This document shows, one piece after another, positions 42,503 through 51,612 of a stretch of 64,000 nt of DNA. The DNA is from CAXXOK01 sp963674895. GTDB lineage: Bacteria > Bacillota > Clostridia > Christensenellales > Aristaeellaceae. Under the pieces are notes generated by a model. It worked only from the letters and a program-made list of their open reading frames with translations, ran no database searches and was not told where the DNA came from. The stretch lies in NCBI GenBank assembly GCA_963674895.2, contig CAXXCY010000003.1, positions 992,001 to 1,056,000 of the forward strand. The letters run 5' to 3'. Each line of letters opens with the position of its first letter. Position 1 is the first letter of the stretch. The position numbers and the translations under genes are program-made.

Positions 42503-44806
42503 TCATTTCAATATGGAAGTGCGCTTGCGTTTCTTGGCGATATAAAGATATTGGTCCGCCATATCGATGATACTGCCGATTTCAAGCTCCTGCACGCATG
42601 CAAAGTCAGTGATTCCAACGGAAACATCCACATAATACGGCTTGTCCGAGGAACGGTTGTATTCCTCGATGGCCTCCATAATCCTTGCGCTGAAATTCTC
42701 ACGGAAATCTGTGCTGTCCGCGATGAACATGCCCACGAACTCGTCGCCGCCGATTCGCGCGATCAGGTCGCCGGCTCGTATCATTTTTTTGAATATATTG
42801 CTGATCGTGCGTATGGCGTCGTCTCCGGCAGCATGGCCGAACGTGTCGTTGATCTTTTTAAGGTGGTCCAGGTCGGCGAACACAAGAAACGCCTGTTTTC
42901 CGATATACCGCTGGTTCAACCGCAGCGCCTGTTCAATGAAGCCGCGCCGGTTGTAGACGTTGCACAGCGTGTCGTACTCGGAGAGGAAGTTCAGTTCCTC
43001 GTTTCGTTTCTGTACGTGCTCTATCTCCCGAGCCACCAGCCTTTCCCGCCTCTTCAAATCCAGAAAATTCAGCAGGATGCCCAGCTGCAGTCCGATAATA
43101 TGCATCAGCGGATTGTTCTCTTTGTCGGTTTCACACAGGCAAACCCCGAACTGCATGTCCCCTGAGAAAATACTGAAACTGATCATCTGCGCGTCGTCGT
43201 TCAAGTCCCGCAGATTGCACAAGGGATTATGCCGGTCCATCACAGGCATTCGGCTGGCCGGATACGAGTGCACGCCGTCTTTGTTCAGGTACGCCGCGAG
43301 CAGCAGCGTTTCCACACGGTGCGGCTGTAGTAACTCCCTGCGGATCTGGGGTTCCGGCAGAAGGCAGATATACAGGTTTTTCAGTCCGATCCCGCGCAGC
43401 TTGTTCAGGACGTTGCCGTAAATCCTTTCGTCCTCATCCGCGATGACGACCAGATCGCGGATGAATTCCGGCACAAACCAGGCCTGCGTACGGAACCGCT
43501 CGGTCCTCTTCATGGCTTCCCGCATTTCGTATTGAAACAGAAATCCCTGTATATACAAGATGATTTGGTAAAGCTTCCGAATACCGGGGCGCCGCATATC
43601 CTCCGTCATCTGCATCAGACAGCGGTGCAAACCCTCCGCCACAGAGCCGCCTGAAGCGTTGAATTCCTTAACGAAGTCCATCAGCCAGACGTCAATTTCC
43701 CTCTCGTTCAACGGTTCGTCCGGGTTCATTGAAGCAAGGGCGCCGATATAGGCCATCAGCGTGTCGACGCCGGCCGTAAAATTCTCGAGCCCTGGCTTTG
43801 TGAACGACCGGATAAGAAATTCCCGTATCATTCCGATGACGGCGGAAACATCGTTCTGTTGATTTTGCGCAGCTGCATAGTCCATACATGAGCGGCCGCG
43901 GTGGTAACAGCCGCATGAATCGCGGATGACCAGGCTGGTTTTCAGCTTCACGGATTCCACCGGCTCTCCGTCAGCCAGGGCCAGCGCGCGTTGGAGGGCC
44001 AGTTCGCCGGTGCGGTACGCATCCTGCGAGACGGTCGTCAGGGGCGGCGTCATGGTTTGGCCGGTAGTAAAATTATCGAATCCCGTGACCGCGATATCGA
44101 TTCCGATTCGAAGCCCGCGGCTTTGACATAGTTTGTATCCGGATTTTGCCATTTCATCATTGCAGAACGCAATGGCTTCCAGGTCAGGGTGGTCCCGAAG
44201 CAGCCGTTCAACCTGCTCATCCACAAAGCCTGACAGATCGCCGTATTCGACCATGCTTTCATCCGGCTGCAAGCCGTGCTTTTGCAGGGTATCCCGATAG
44301 GCCCTCTCCCGTTCCATAGCTTCGGGGTGCTGCCTGGGGCCGGATACATAGGCGATTTTCCGGTAATGATGATCTGCGATCAGATGCTCGATACATTGAC
44401 AGTATATAAAGTAATTATCCACGGTAATCGAGCATCTGCCCGGAACGCTCTCGCCGGTTTCTGTTTGCAGCAGCACATAAGGAGAATCATCAAACCGGTT
44501 GATAAACCGGCGGTACTCCTCCTCGCTTTCCAAGCCTGAAAGTGAACCACTCGAAATGATATAAGCGTCCGCGCCGACCAGATCCATATAATCGAATATA
44601 CTGTTATACCGCGATACCGTCTCCTGTTCGTTGTTCGGGTCCAGCGGCGCGATATGGCTTTGCTTTCCGGTCATGTAAAAAAGCTGCGCGCCGCTCCTCT
44701 TTGCAGCGTCATTGATCCCGCGCATCAGCTCCATGGTATAGTCGTAGCTGACGTCGCCGATCATCACACAGATCGTTTTATGTTTACTTTCTTTTCCGTT
44801 GTGCAT
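42503..44806 (-). CDS. diguanylate cyclase with LacI-type ligand-binding domain
   Basis: 767 residues. The N-terminal 330 or so form a LacI/GalR effector domain without any helix-turn-helix (MHNGKESKHKTICVMIGDVS, AYVSGPRQHPEAMERERAYR, FDNFTTGQTMTPPLTTV). A helical middle region (about 340-600) contains no recognised motif. The C-terminal GGDEF domain (about 605-767) has an intact RIGGDEF (686-690) and the EYDTLCNVYNRRGF opening, so it should make cyclic di-GMP. With no signal peptide or membrane helix, it probably senses an intracellular sugar. It stands alone, with the HD-GYP gene 4 kb away. Confidence 0.9.
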   Translation of the reverse strand: MHNGKESKHKTICVMIGDVSYDYTMELMRGINDAAKRSGAQLFYMTGKQSHIAPLDPNNEQETVSRYNSIFDYMDLVGADAYIISSGSLSGLESEEEYRRFINRFDDSPYVLLQTETGESVPGRCSITVDNYFIYCQCIEHLIADHHYRKIAYVSGPRQHPEAMERERAYRDTLQKHGLQPDESMVEYGDLSGFVDEQVERLLRDHPDLEAIAFCNDEMAKSGYKLCQSRGLRIGIDIAVTGFDNFTTGQTMTPPLTTVSQDAYRTGELALQRALALADGEPVESVKLKTSLVIRDSCGCYHRGRSCMDYAAAQNQQNDVSAVIGMIREFLIRSFTKPGLENFTAGVDTLMAYIGALASMNPDEPLNEREIDVWLMDFVKEFNASGGSVAEGLHRCLMQMTEDMRRPGIRKLYQIILYIQGFLFQYEMREAMKRTERFRTQAWFVPEFIRDLVVIADEDERIYGNVLNKLRGIGLKNLYICLLPEPQIRRELLQPHRVETLLLAAYLNKDGVHSYPASRMPVMDRHNPLCNLRDLNDDAQMISFSIFSGDMQFGVCLCETDKENNPLMHIIGLQLGILLNFLDLKRRERLVAREIEHVQKRNEELNFLSEYDTLCNVYNRRGFIEQALRLNQRYIGKQAFLVFADLDHLKKINDTFGHAAGDDAIRTISNIFKKMIRAGDLIARIGGDEFVGMFIADSTDFRENFSARIMEAIEEYNRSSDKPYYVDVSVGITDFACVQELEIGSIIDMADQYLYIAKKRKRTSILK

Positions 44807-44983
44807 TCTGTTCCGCTCCTGTTTGCGTACACACAGTATTTAGAATATTCTTCGTATGCTTTTTCAGGATCAATCTGAACTTTTACTGTTTTCACCGTGC
44901 ATAAATCGTACTGTTGACAGGATTATTTGTCAAGTTTGTTTTTTTGTATTATTTTCTCAAGTGTCCCATGGAGATGCGGAATC

Positions 44984-46645
44984 TCAGCCGAGCAGGTAAA
45001 CAATTGCCTCATACGGACGAAGAATATTCGGGGTTTCAGCCGCAGATTCGTAATTGCCGATCAGCCGTTTGCACTGCGCGCTCCACAGCAGTCTTTCAAT
45101 GTGTGCCGCGGATTGCTCAAAGGCGCTGAAATTGCACAGCACCAGTAGAGTCCGGCCGCCTGCCGTGCGCGTGAATGTATATACGAACGGGTTATCCTTG
45201 TCCAGCAGTTTGTACTCGCCGTCCGTGATAATGTCGTATTCCTTGCGCAGCCGGATAAGCCGCCTGTAATAATAATGGATGGAATCGGGATCGCCCACCT
45301 GCGCTTCGGCATTGATCCAGACATGGTTTGGATTGATCTTGATCCACGGATCGGCGGTTGTAAACCCCGCGCCCTCCGCGGCGCTCCACTGCATGGGCGT
45401 ACGCGCGTTATCCCGCCCGCGCGCGTTCACGCAGGCCATCATCTCGTCATGTGTGAGCACCCTGCGCTGCTCCACATACAGCCGGTATGCGTTGAAGGTT
45501 TCCACGTCCCGTACTTCGGACAGGCTGTCCAGGTGGACGTTGGTCATGCCCAGTTCGTCGCCCTGATACACATAGGGAGTACCCTGCAGCATATGCAAAA
45601 ACGTCGCCAGCATCTTGGCGCTCTTTTCCCAGCAGATCGGCGTGGACGTATCGCCCCAGCGGCTGACACAGCGGGCCTGATCGTGGTTGCCGAAGTATTG
45701 GCTGTTCCACGCCCTGCCGTACAGGCCCTCCTGCCAGCGGCTCACCACCTTTTTCACGTCCAGGAGATCGTACCGTTTCGTCGTCCATTTCCCATACGGG
45801 CCCTGGCCGACGTCCATCAGCTCAAACTGAAACACCATGTTCAGCTCGCCGGAGTCAAACCCGGCGTATTGGGCGGCCTCATCGGTTGTGACGCCCGGGG
45901 TTTCCCCCACGGTCATGCATTGATAGCGGGAAAAGGTTTTTTGATTCATTTCCCTGAGGTACGTATGCACGTTCGGCCCGTTTTCGCAGGTCATTCCCTC
46001 GCCGCCGTCGCTTGCCACCGCCTTCGCGGGCTTTGATATCGCGTTGATCACGTCCATACGGAAACCGTCGATCCCCTTATTAAGCCACCAGTTCATCATG
46101 GCGTAGACGTCTTCCCGCACTTTTGGATTGTCCCAGTTGAGGTCGCACTGCCCAACGGTGAACAGGTGCAAGTAATACTGATCCGTTTTCGGATCGTACT
46201 GCCAGGCCGGTTCGCTGAAATAGCCCATCATCCGGTTGGGCGCTTCACCGCAGTATCCGTCCCGCCAGATATAATAGTCCCGCTTTTCGCTTTGCTTGCC
46301 GCTGCGGGATTCCTGAAACCACGGGTGCTGGTCCGACGTATGGTTGACAACCAAATCCATCACGATCTTCAAGCCGCGCCGGTGTGCTTCCGCCAGCAGC
46401 TCGTCGAAATCAGCCATAGTCCCGAATTCCGGTTCGATTTTGCAATAATCGCTGATATCATACCCGGCGTCCGTTCCGCCGGACTGGTAGACAGGACTGA
46501 GCCAGATTACGTCGATTCCAAGGTCGCGGATGTAATCCAGCTTCTGCGTAATCCCCCTCAGATCGCCGATGCCGTCCCCGCTGGCGTCCATAAAGCTGCG
46601 CGGGTACACCTGATAAACGACCGATTTCTTCCACCAATCCGCCAT
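44984..46645 (-). CDS. GH13 alpha-glucosidase (oligo-1,6-glucosidase type)
   Basis: 553 residues. The GH13 regions are VVNHTSDQHPWFQ (I), GFRMDVI with nucleophile Asp198 (II), VGETPG with acid/base Glu248 (III) and YFGNHDQ (IV). The segment after region II fits the GH13_31 group that acts on isomaltose-type or other short alpha-glucosides. There is no signal peptide, so it works inside the cell on imported sugar. It is the last gene of a transporter operon (binding protein, MalF, MalG, then this), 26 bases after malG. A U-rich stretch follows at 44930-44950 in place of a clear hairpin. Confidence 0.93.
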   Translation of the reverse strand: MADWWKKSVVYQVYPRSFMDASGDGIGDLRGITQKLDYIRDLGIDVIWLSPVYQSGGTDAGYDISDYCKIEPEFGTMADFDELLAEAHRRGLKIVMDLVVNHTSDQHPWFQESRSGKQSEKRDYYIWRDGYCGEAPNRMMGYFSEPAWQYDPKTDQYYLHLFTVGQCDLNWDNPKVREDVYAMMNWWLNKGIDGFRMDVINAISKPAKAVASDGGEGMTCENGPNVHTYLREMNQKTFSRYQCMTVGETPGVTTDEAAQYAGFDSGELNMVFQFELMDVGQGPYGKWTTKRYDLLDVKKVVSRWQEGLYGRAWNSQYFGNHDQARCVSRWGDTSTPICWEKSAKMLATFLHMLQGTPYVYQGDELGMTNVHLDSLSEVRDVETFNAYRLYVEQRRVLTHDEMMACVNARGRDNARTPMQWSAAEGAGFTTADPWIKINPNHVWINAEAQVGDPDSIHYYYRRLIRLRKEYDIITDGEYKLLDKDNPFVYTFTRTAGGRTLLVLCNFSAFEQSAAHIERLLWSAQCKRLIGNYESAAETPNILRPYEAIVYLLG

Positions 46646-46671
46646 ACGTATCCCTCATTTTAAACTAATGA

Positions 46672-47577
46672 TTATTTAATGGAGCCTTCCACCATACCTT
46701 TGATGATATACCGCTGTGCGAAAATGAACAGCACGATGATCGGCAGCATCGCCAGCAGCGTCGACGTCAGAATCAAATCCCATTGCTTGAGGTAGGAACC
46801 GGCGAATGAGGTTACGGCCAGCGGTATGGTCTGCACCTTGCCGCTCGATCCCAAAATCAGCAGGGGCAGCAGGAAGTCGTTCCAGATCCAGATGCCGTTG
46901 AGAATAAGCACCGTGATGAACGCCGGCTGTAAAAGCGGCAGCACGACGTTGAAAAACGTGCGCGCCTGGCTGCAGCCGTCGATCGTTGCCGCTTCTTCCA
47001 GCTCCAGCGGGATATTCTTGATAAACCCGTGAAGGATGAAGATCGACATGGAACAGCCGAAGCCCAGATAAGCGAATACGATGCCGTGATAGGTGCCCAG
47101 CAGCGGGAGATGAATAGCGTCTCCGACGATCTTGAACCATTTGACCAGCGGGAACATGACAACCTGGAACGGGATGACCATGGCCGCTACAAAGGTCATA
47201 AAGATGGCAGTGGACCATTTCTTCTTGTTGCGCACAAGCGCCCACGCGCACATAGCGGAAAAGATGGAGATGACCGCGAGCGACAGGACTGTAATAATGA
47301 ACGAATCGATGAACGCGCCGATGTAATCGGTCGTCGGGTTTTCAAAGATCAGCCGGATATTGGTGAAGATCTGCGCCCAATTCCCCGGCCAGGCGATCGG
47401 GTTATAGATGATTTCTTTAGCAGTTTTGGCGGAATTGAGCAGAACGATCAGAAACGGAACCATGAACAGGAGGAACAGAAGGATGCCGAATATTTCCAGC
47501 ACCACCGGACCCACACGGCTTTCCTTCCTGCCCGCGACGCCGGCAGGAAGGACGGCCTTGCTGTGCTGCAGGTTCAT
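46672..47577 (-). CDS. carbohydrate ABC transporter permease, MalG type
   Basis: 301 residues with six helices. The EAA loop reads IPLELEEAATIDGCSQARTFF before the final helices, and the protein ends KGMVEGSIK, both typical of MalG-family (CUT1) permeases. GGGAGG precedes the ATG. It overlaps the MalF-type gene by four bases. No ATPase gene is present, so it must share an MsmX-like ATPase encoded elsewhere, common in Bacillota CUT1 systems. Confidence 0.93.
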   Translation of the reverse strand: MNLQHSKAVLPAGVAGRKESRVGPVVLEIFGILLFLLFMVPFLIVLLNSAKTAKEIIYNPIAWPGNWAQIFTNIRLIFENPTTDYIGAFIDSFIITVLSLAVISIFSAMCAWALVRNKKKWSTAIFMTFVAAMVIPFQVVMFPLVKWFKIVGDAIHLPLLGTYHGIVFAYLGFGCSMSIFILHGFIKNIPLELEEAATIDGCSQARTFFNVVLPLLQPAFITVLILNGIWIWNDFLLPLLILGSSGKVQTIPLAVTSFAGSYLKQWDLILTSTLLAMLPIIVLFIFAQRYIIKGMVEGSIK

Positions 47578-48464
47578 GCTTCCACCTCCCTGCGCTTATT
47601 GATGTATACCTGTACCAGGGAGAACACGACCAGGACCACAAAGAACACCACAGCCTTTGCCTGCGCCTCGGCCATCTTGTTCAGCCCGTTCGCCGTGGAA
47701 TAGATGTCCATCGCCAGAAGCTGGCTTGAGCGTATGGCCTTTCCCATAAAGCGCAAGGCCGGACCTCCGTTTGTCAGGGAATAGTTCAAATCAAACTGTT
47801 TAAACGACGTGGTCAGCGTCAGGAAGATCGTGATGGTGAAGGCGTTGGCCATCATCGGCATCAGTATTTTGCGGATTCGCTTCACATAGTTCGCGCCGTC
47901 CACGCTTGCGGCCTCCATGATGCTTTCGGAAATGGATTGGATCGCCGCGACGTAAATCATCATGATATAGCCCGCATACTGCCATGTATTCACAAAGGAC
48001 ATCGCCCAGATAACGGTCCCCGGTTTGGATATCAGCGAGCTTGACAAAAACCCGATACCCAGCGAATCGCCCAGGCTGTAGATTACATTATTGAATAGGA
48101 ACTGCCAGATATAACCCAGCACAATGCCGCCGATCAGGTTGGGCACAAAGAAGCCGGCGCGGTACAGATTGCGCATGCGCACCTTGCTGGTCGCCAGCAG
48201 CGACAGCAGAAAGCCGACCAAATTGACGAATACGATGTTGATCCCCGTATATAAAAGGGTGATTAAAAAGGAATAGATAAACTGCGGCTGGCTGAACATT
48301 CCCGAGAAATTTGCCAGACCCACCCAGGAAACCACCGGCTGTACACCGTTCCAGTCTGTCATGGAATAGTAGATACCGATGATAAACGGGCAGATAATTA
48401 CCATGACGAACGCCAGAGCGCATGGAAATATGAACAGCGCATCAACCCATCCCCGTCTTCTCAA
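47574..48464 (-). CDS. carbohydrate ABC transporter permease, MalF type
   Basis: 296 residues with six helices. The EAA loop is visible as SESIMEAASVDGANYVKRIRKI. Start is TTG 48464, with AGGGTGAT eight bases upstream. It forms the channel with the MalG-type partner. The 247-base gap ahead of it, toward the binding-protein gene, contains two hairpins. Confidence 0.92.
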   Translation of the reverse strand: MRRRGWVDALFIFPCALAFVMVIICPFIIGIYYSMTDWNGVQPVVSWVGLANFSGMFSQPQFIYSFLITLLYTGINIVFVNLVGFLLSLLATSKVRMRNLYRAGFFVPNLIGGIVLGYIWQFLFNNVIYSLGDSLGIGFLSSSLISKPGTVIWAMSFVNTWQYAGYIMMIYVAAIQSISESIMEAASVDGANYVKRIRKILMPMMANAFTITIFLTLTTSFKQFDLNYSLTNGGPALRFMGKAIRSSQLLAMDIYSTANGLNKMAEAQAKAVVFFVVLVVFSLVQVYINKRREVEA

Positions 48465-48499
48465 GATACATCACCCTCGTCCCTTCAATATTCGAAACA

Positions 48500-48523
48500 G
48501 GGGAGAAACACATTCCTCTCCCC
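48500..48523 (-). terminator. second hairpin between binding-protein and MalF genes
   Basis: A seven-base stem, GGGGAGA (48500-48506) with TCTCCCC (48517-48523), lies 36 bases before the malF start. It resembles the hairpin at 48673 in sequence (GGGGAGA), so the two could also pair alternatively. Confidence 0.4.
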
Positions 48524-48672
48524 ATCGATGGAAAACCGTTGTTTCCCATATGTTTGTTTGCCTTCCCGGAAAGCCTTGCTTTCGTGAGACAATCGGGTCG
48601 GGAGGATTTCATGCCCGCATCTTTCCCTGCCGCTTACCGCATACCAACGGTTTGTTTTTTCAGCAGACCAAG

Positions 48673-48698
48673 AGGGGAGAACCTTTCGGTTCTCCCCT
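48673..48698 (-). terminator. hairpin directly after sugar-binding-protein gene
   Basis: An 11-bp perfect stem, AGGGGAGAACC (48673-48683) and GGTTCTCCCCT (48688-48698), with a four-base loop lies 14 bases beyond the binding-protein stop. It is likely a partial terminator or stabiliser. No long U-tract follows on the minus strand. Confidence 0.7.
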
Positions 48699-48711
48699 TA
48701 AGCCGGATCGG

Positions 48712-50196
48712 TTATTGTGCGATGCCGGCAAAGGCCGCGGTCACATCCGCAATGAATGCATCCACGTCTTTGTCCACGGCAAGCAGCTCGAAGATCGGGG
48801 CCAGCGTGTACTGGTTGAACCCGTCGGGATTCTGGCCGAAGTACCAGTTGTAGTTACCACCGCGCGCGCTGGCTTCCACCAGAGCCCTGGACAGCGGGCC
48901 GGAGGGCAGCATCGATACCGATTTGAACGCGGGCACCATGCCTGCTTCCTTGACCATGTAGTTGGCGCCTTCTGCAGACGTCGCCATGAAATCAAGGAAC
49001 GCAAAGGCTGCAGCCTGCTGCTCGGGCGTCGCCTTGCTGTTGACTACAAACCAGGACGGAGCGGCCATGAAAAGTCCCTGCGTCGGCTCCTCGAGGTAGC
49101 AGTGGGAGATATAGCCCATCGAGAACGTCGCGCCCAGCTGCGCCAGGTTGGGATCAATCCAGTTGCCCTGTGTGATGAACGCGGCCTTGCCGGAAGCGAA
49201 GGCGGCGACCTGCGCGTCATAGTTGCCGTTGATCAGGATTTCCGGATCGGAATACTGGTAGAGCAGCGCCAGATAATTCGCGAACGCCGTCAAACGCTCC
49301 GTGTCCATCTCGCCGGCGCGGCACATGTCATAGATGGAGGAATCGTTGTAATCCAGATATCCGGCATAGTAGGCGTTGAACACGTGCTGCGAGGTGACCC
49401 ACCACAGCCCGCCGGAAGTGGACGTGCCGCAGGAAACCACGGAATCCAGTCCCAGTTCGGCCTTCATGCCGTCGAGCTTTTCAAACGCCGCTTTCACGGC
49501 GGATAAGGTGGTCAGCGTCGCAGGATCGATACCCGCCGCCGTCAGAATGTCGGCGTTGTAGCCAAGGCCGAAGCCTTCCATCGCGATCGGGAAGCCTACC
49601 GGCACGCCTTCGGGAGTATAGTACGCCAGATCCGTATCGGCGACCCACGCACAGGAGCTCATGTCGGCGATATAATCCTTCCACAGATCATAGCCGCCCG
49701 CGCCCTCAATCATGTAAATAACGGGCATTTGGTCGGCTGCCAGCTTTGCCTTGATCGCTCCGCCGTAGTCCGCGCCTCCGCCCAGCGTTTCAGCAGTAAC
49801 GGTCACGCCGTCGGTCATGCTGGAATAGAGCGCCACGAAGTCCTGGAGCATCGGGTCGATTTCAACTTTCAGGTTGAATACGTCGATTGTCACTTCCGGC
49901 GCAGCAGCTTTTGCCGCCGCCGCCGCAGCCGCTTCAGCCGCCGCAGCCGCTTCCGCCTCCGCCGCAGCCTTAGCCGCCGCCGCCTCTTCAGCCGCCGCTG
50001 TCGCTTCTGTTACCGCGGCTTTCGCTGCTTCAACTTCCGCTTCCAGCCCGGCTACTTTCGCAACCAATTCATCCTTTTCGGTTTTCAGTGTCGCCTGTCC
50101 TGTGAATCCAATAACGGCAACCACGATTGCCGCCACCGCGATAACACAAAGAACTACGATTAACACCTTGTTTGACTTTGATCCCTTTTCAGTCAA
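48712..50196 (-). CDS. sugar ABC transporter binding protein on an Ala/Glu-rich membrane stalk
   Basis: 494 residues. Instead of a lipoprotein signal it has a short cytoplasmic start, a membrane helix at about 10-31, and then a 70-residue coiled-coil stalk rich in Ala, Glu and Lys (about 35-105). The SBP family 1 domain follows to the end (YKVDIDP-like start; FASGKAAFITQGNWI; ATPEQQAAAFAFLDFMATS). The stalk would hold the binding protein at a distance from the membrane. Start is TTG 50196 behind AGGAGGG. It is divergent from the araC-like gene and is first in the alpha-glucoside uptake operon. Confidence 0.88.
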   Translation of the reverse strand: MTEKGSKSNKVLIVVLCVIAVAAIVVAVIGFTGQATLKTEKDELVAKVAGLEAEVEAAKAAVTEATAAAEEAAAAKAAAEAEAAAAAEAAAAAAAKAAAPEVTIDVFNLKVEIDPMLQDFVALYSSMTDGVTVTAETLGGGADYGGAIKAKLAADQMPVIYMIEGAGGYDLWKDYIADMSSCAWVADTDLAYYTPEGVPVGFPIAMEGFGLGYNADILTAAGIDPATLTTLSAVKAAFEKLDGMKAELGLDSVVSCGTSTSGGLWWVTSQHVFNAYYAGYLDYNDSSIYDMCRAGEMDTERLTAFANYLALLYQYSDPEILINGNYDAQVAAFASGKAAFITQGNWIDPNLAQLGATFSMGYISHCYLEEPTQGLFMAAPSWFVVNSKATPEQQAAAFAFLDFMATSAEGANYMVKEAGMVPAFKSVSMLPSGPLSRALVEASARGGNYNWYFGQNPDGFNQYTLAPIFELLAVDKDVDAFIADVTAAFAGIAQ

Positions 50197-50358
50197 TTTT
50201 ATCCCTCCTATTTAATTTGTTTGTGTGGGTCTTTCCCGTGAATGTTATTTTATTATATACAATCCGAAAACGAGAATATGTCATTTAACTTAGTATTGTG
50301 TTATAATTCTTGTATATTGTACGATTTGCAATAGAAATACAGGCTTGAGGTGTGTAAA
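50197..50358. promoter_or_regulatory. divergent promoter region, sugar operon and araC
   Basis: 162 AT-rich bases separate the two divergent genes. TATAAT occurs on the minus strand at 50252-50257 and on the plus strand at 50302-50307, so both directions probably start here. Neither has a strong -35. The AraC protein encoded next door is the likely regulator of both. Confidence 0.45.
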
Positions 50359-51612
50359 ATGAAATATGATCGATGGCTTCAAGCTGCCCGAATCCTGCAT
50401 TATGCCGTAGGGCTGCCCGTCAGGCTTTTTCAAGGCGAGGAATTGCTGCTGAAGCTTCCCGATCGCTGCGATCCTGTGTGGGAGCTTTTATCCTGCGGCG
50501 GCCCGCCGGCATCCTGGCCACTTCAGCCCAACAGTTCCACGGTGCAGTACGTGACCGGAAGAACCGGAGAGCGGTACATCTGCCTTCTGTTTGAGGAAAC
50601 CTGCGCGCTGTGCATAGGCCCGCTGTGCATGGACGGCCTCCACGACAAGGAACTGAACCGGCTGCTGAAGATCTACTTTTCCTCCGTAAAGGACCGGGAC
50701 GCCGTGCGCGCAGGCATCCTCTCGCTCAAGCGCCTGTCGGAAGACTGCTTCTTCTATACGGGGCAGCTTTTGCAGATGGTCTTCAGTCCCCCGGCTTCGC
50801 AGCAAATGATCGCGGCGGAGTCCTTCCCGATGGATTCCATCCTGTCCGCGGATACGCTGTACCGCCACCCGCCGTATTTTCTGGAGCGCGAGATCTCCCA
50901 GTGCATTGCCGATCAGGACGAGAAAAACGCGCTGGGCATCCTCAGCGAGATCAACCGTCTGCACCGCGCCAACCTGTCCGACGAGCCGCTCCGGTCGCTG
51001 AAAAACTCGCTGATCTGCAGCTGTTCCCTGTTCGCCAGGGCGGCCATCGCGGGCGGCGCCATGCCGGACGCCGCGTTTTCCCACAGCGACGCCTGCATCC
51101 GCACCATCGAGGACATGCACGATATGGTCCGGCTCGCCGAGTACGAGTACGCCATGGTCCGCGAATTCATCCATCTTGTGCGCCGGCGCAGGGAAGGCGG
51201 GGCCTCCGCGCTGATCCGGGCCGCCATCATCTATACCAATGAGCACCTGCTGGAGCCGATCACGGTGCGCAGCATCGCGGAAAGCATCTTCGTCAATCCA
51301 TCCTATCTGTCCTCTGTTTTTAAACAGGAAACCGGCGAATCCCTTTCGCACTACATCCGCAGGAAACGGATCCGGCACGCGGAAATGCTGCTTCGCGAAG
51401 GGAAGGACACCATGGCCGACATTGCGGCCGCCTGCCAGTTTTGCTCGCAAAGCCACTTCATCCAGGTTTTCCGAAAGATGAAAGGGCTGACGCCGGAACA
51501 GTTTAAGCGGATGGAAGGTACGCAGTATCGAATGACCCATCCCGGCAACCGTAAAATCTTACCGTCGGAGGAAACGGATGAAACTCACGCGCAGCGGACT
51601 GAATTTGCATGA
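50359..51612 (+). CDS. AraC family transcriptional regulator
   Basis: 417 residues. The C-terminal 100 carry two helix-turn-helix units (ITVRSIAESIFVNPSYLSSV; then MADIAAACQFCSQSHFIQVF). The N-terminal 300 have no standard cupin sensor; instead, a helical PAS/GAF-like domain with many Leu and Cys residues is seen, as in YesN-type AraC regulators without a receiver. ATG 50359 follows GAGG at eight bases. The 3' end overlaps the GH65 gene by 35 bases, tying control to use of the sugar. Effector unknown. Confidence 0.88.
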   Translation: MKYDRWLQAARILHYAVGLPVRLFQGEELLLKLPDRCDPVWELLSCGGPPASWPLQPNSSTVQYVTGRTGERYICLLFEETCALCIGPLCMDGLHDKELNRLLKIYFSSVKDRDAVRAGILSLKRLSEDCFFYTGQLLQMVFSPPASQQMIAAESFPMDSILSADTLYRHPPYFLEREISQCIADQDEKNALGILSEINRLHRANLSDEPLRSLKNSLICSCSLFARAAIAGGAMPDAAFSHSDACIRTIEDMHDMVRLAEYEYAMVREFIHLVRRRREGGASALIRAAIIYTNEHLLEPITVRSIAESIFVNPSYLSSVFKQETGESLSHYIRRKRIRHAEMLLREGKDTMADIAAACQFCSQSHFIQVFRKMKGLTPEQFKRMEGTQYRMTHPGNRKILPSEETDETHAQRTEFA

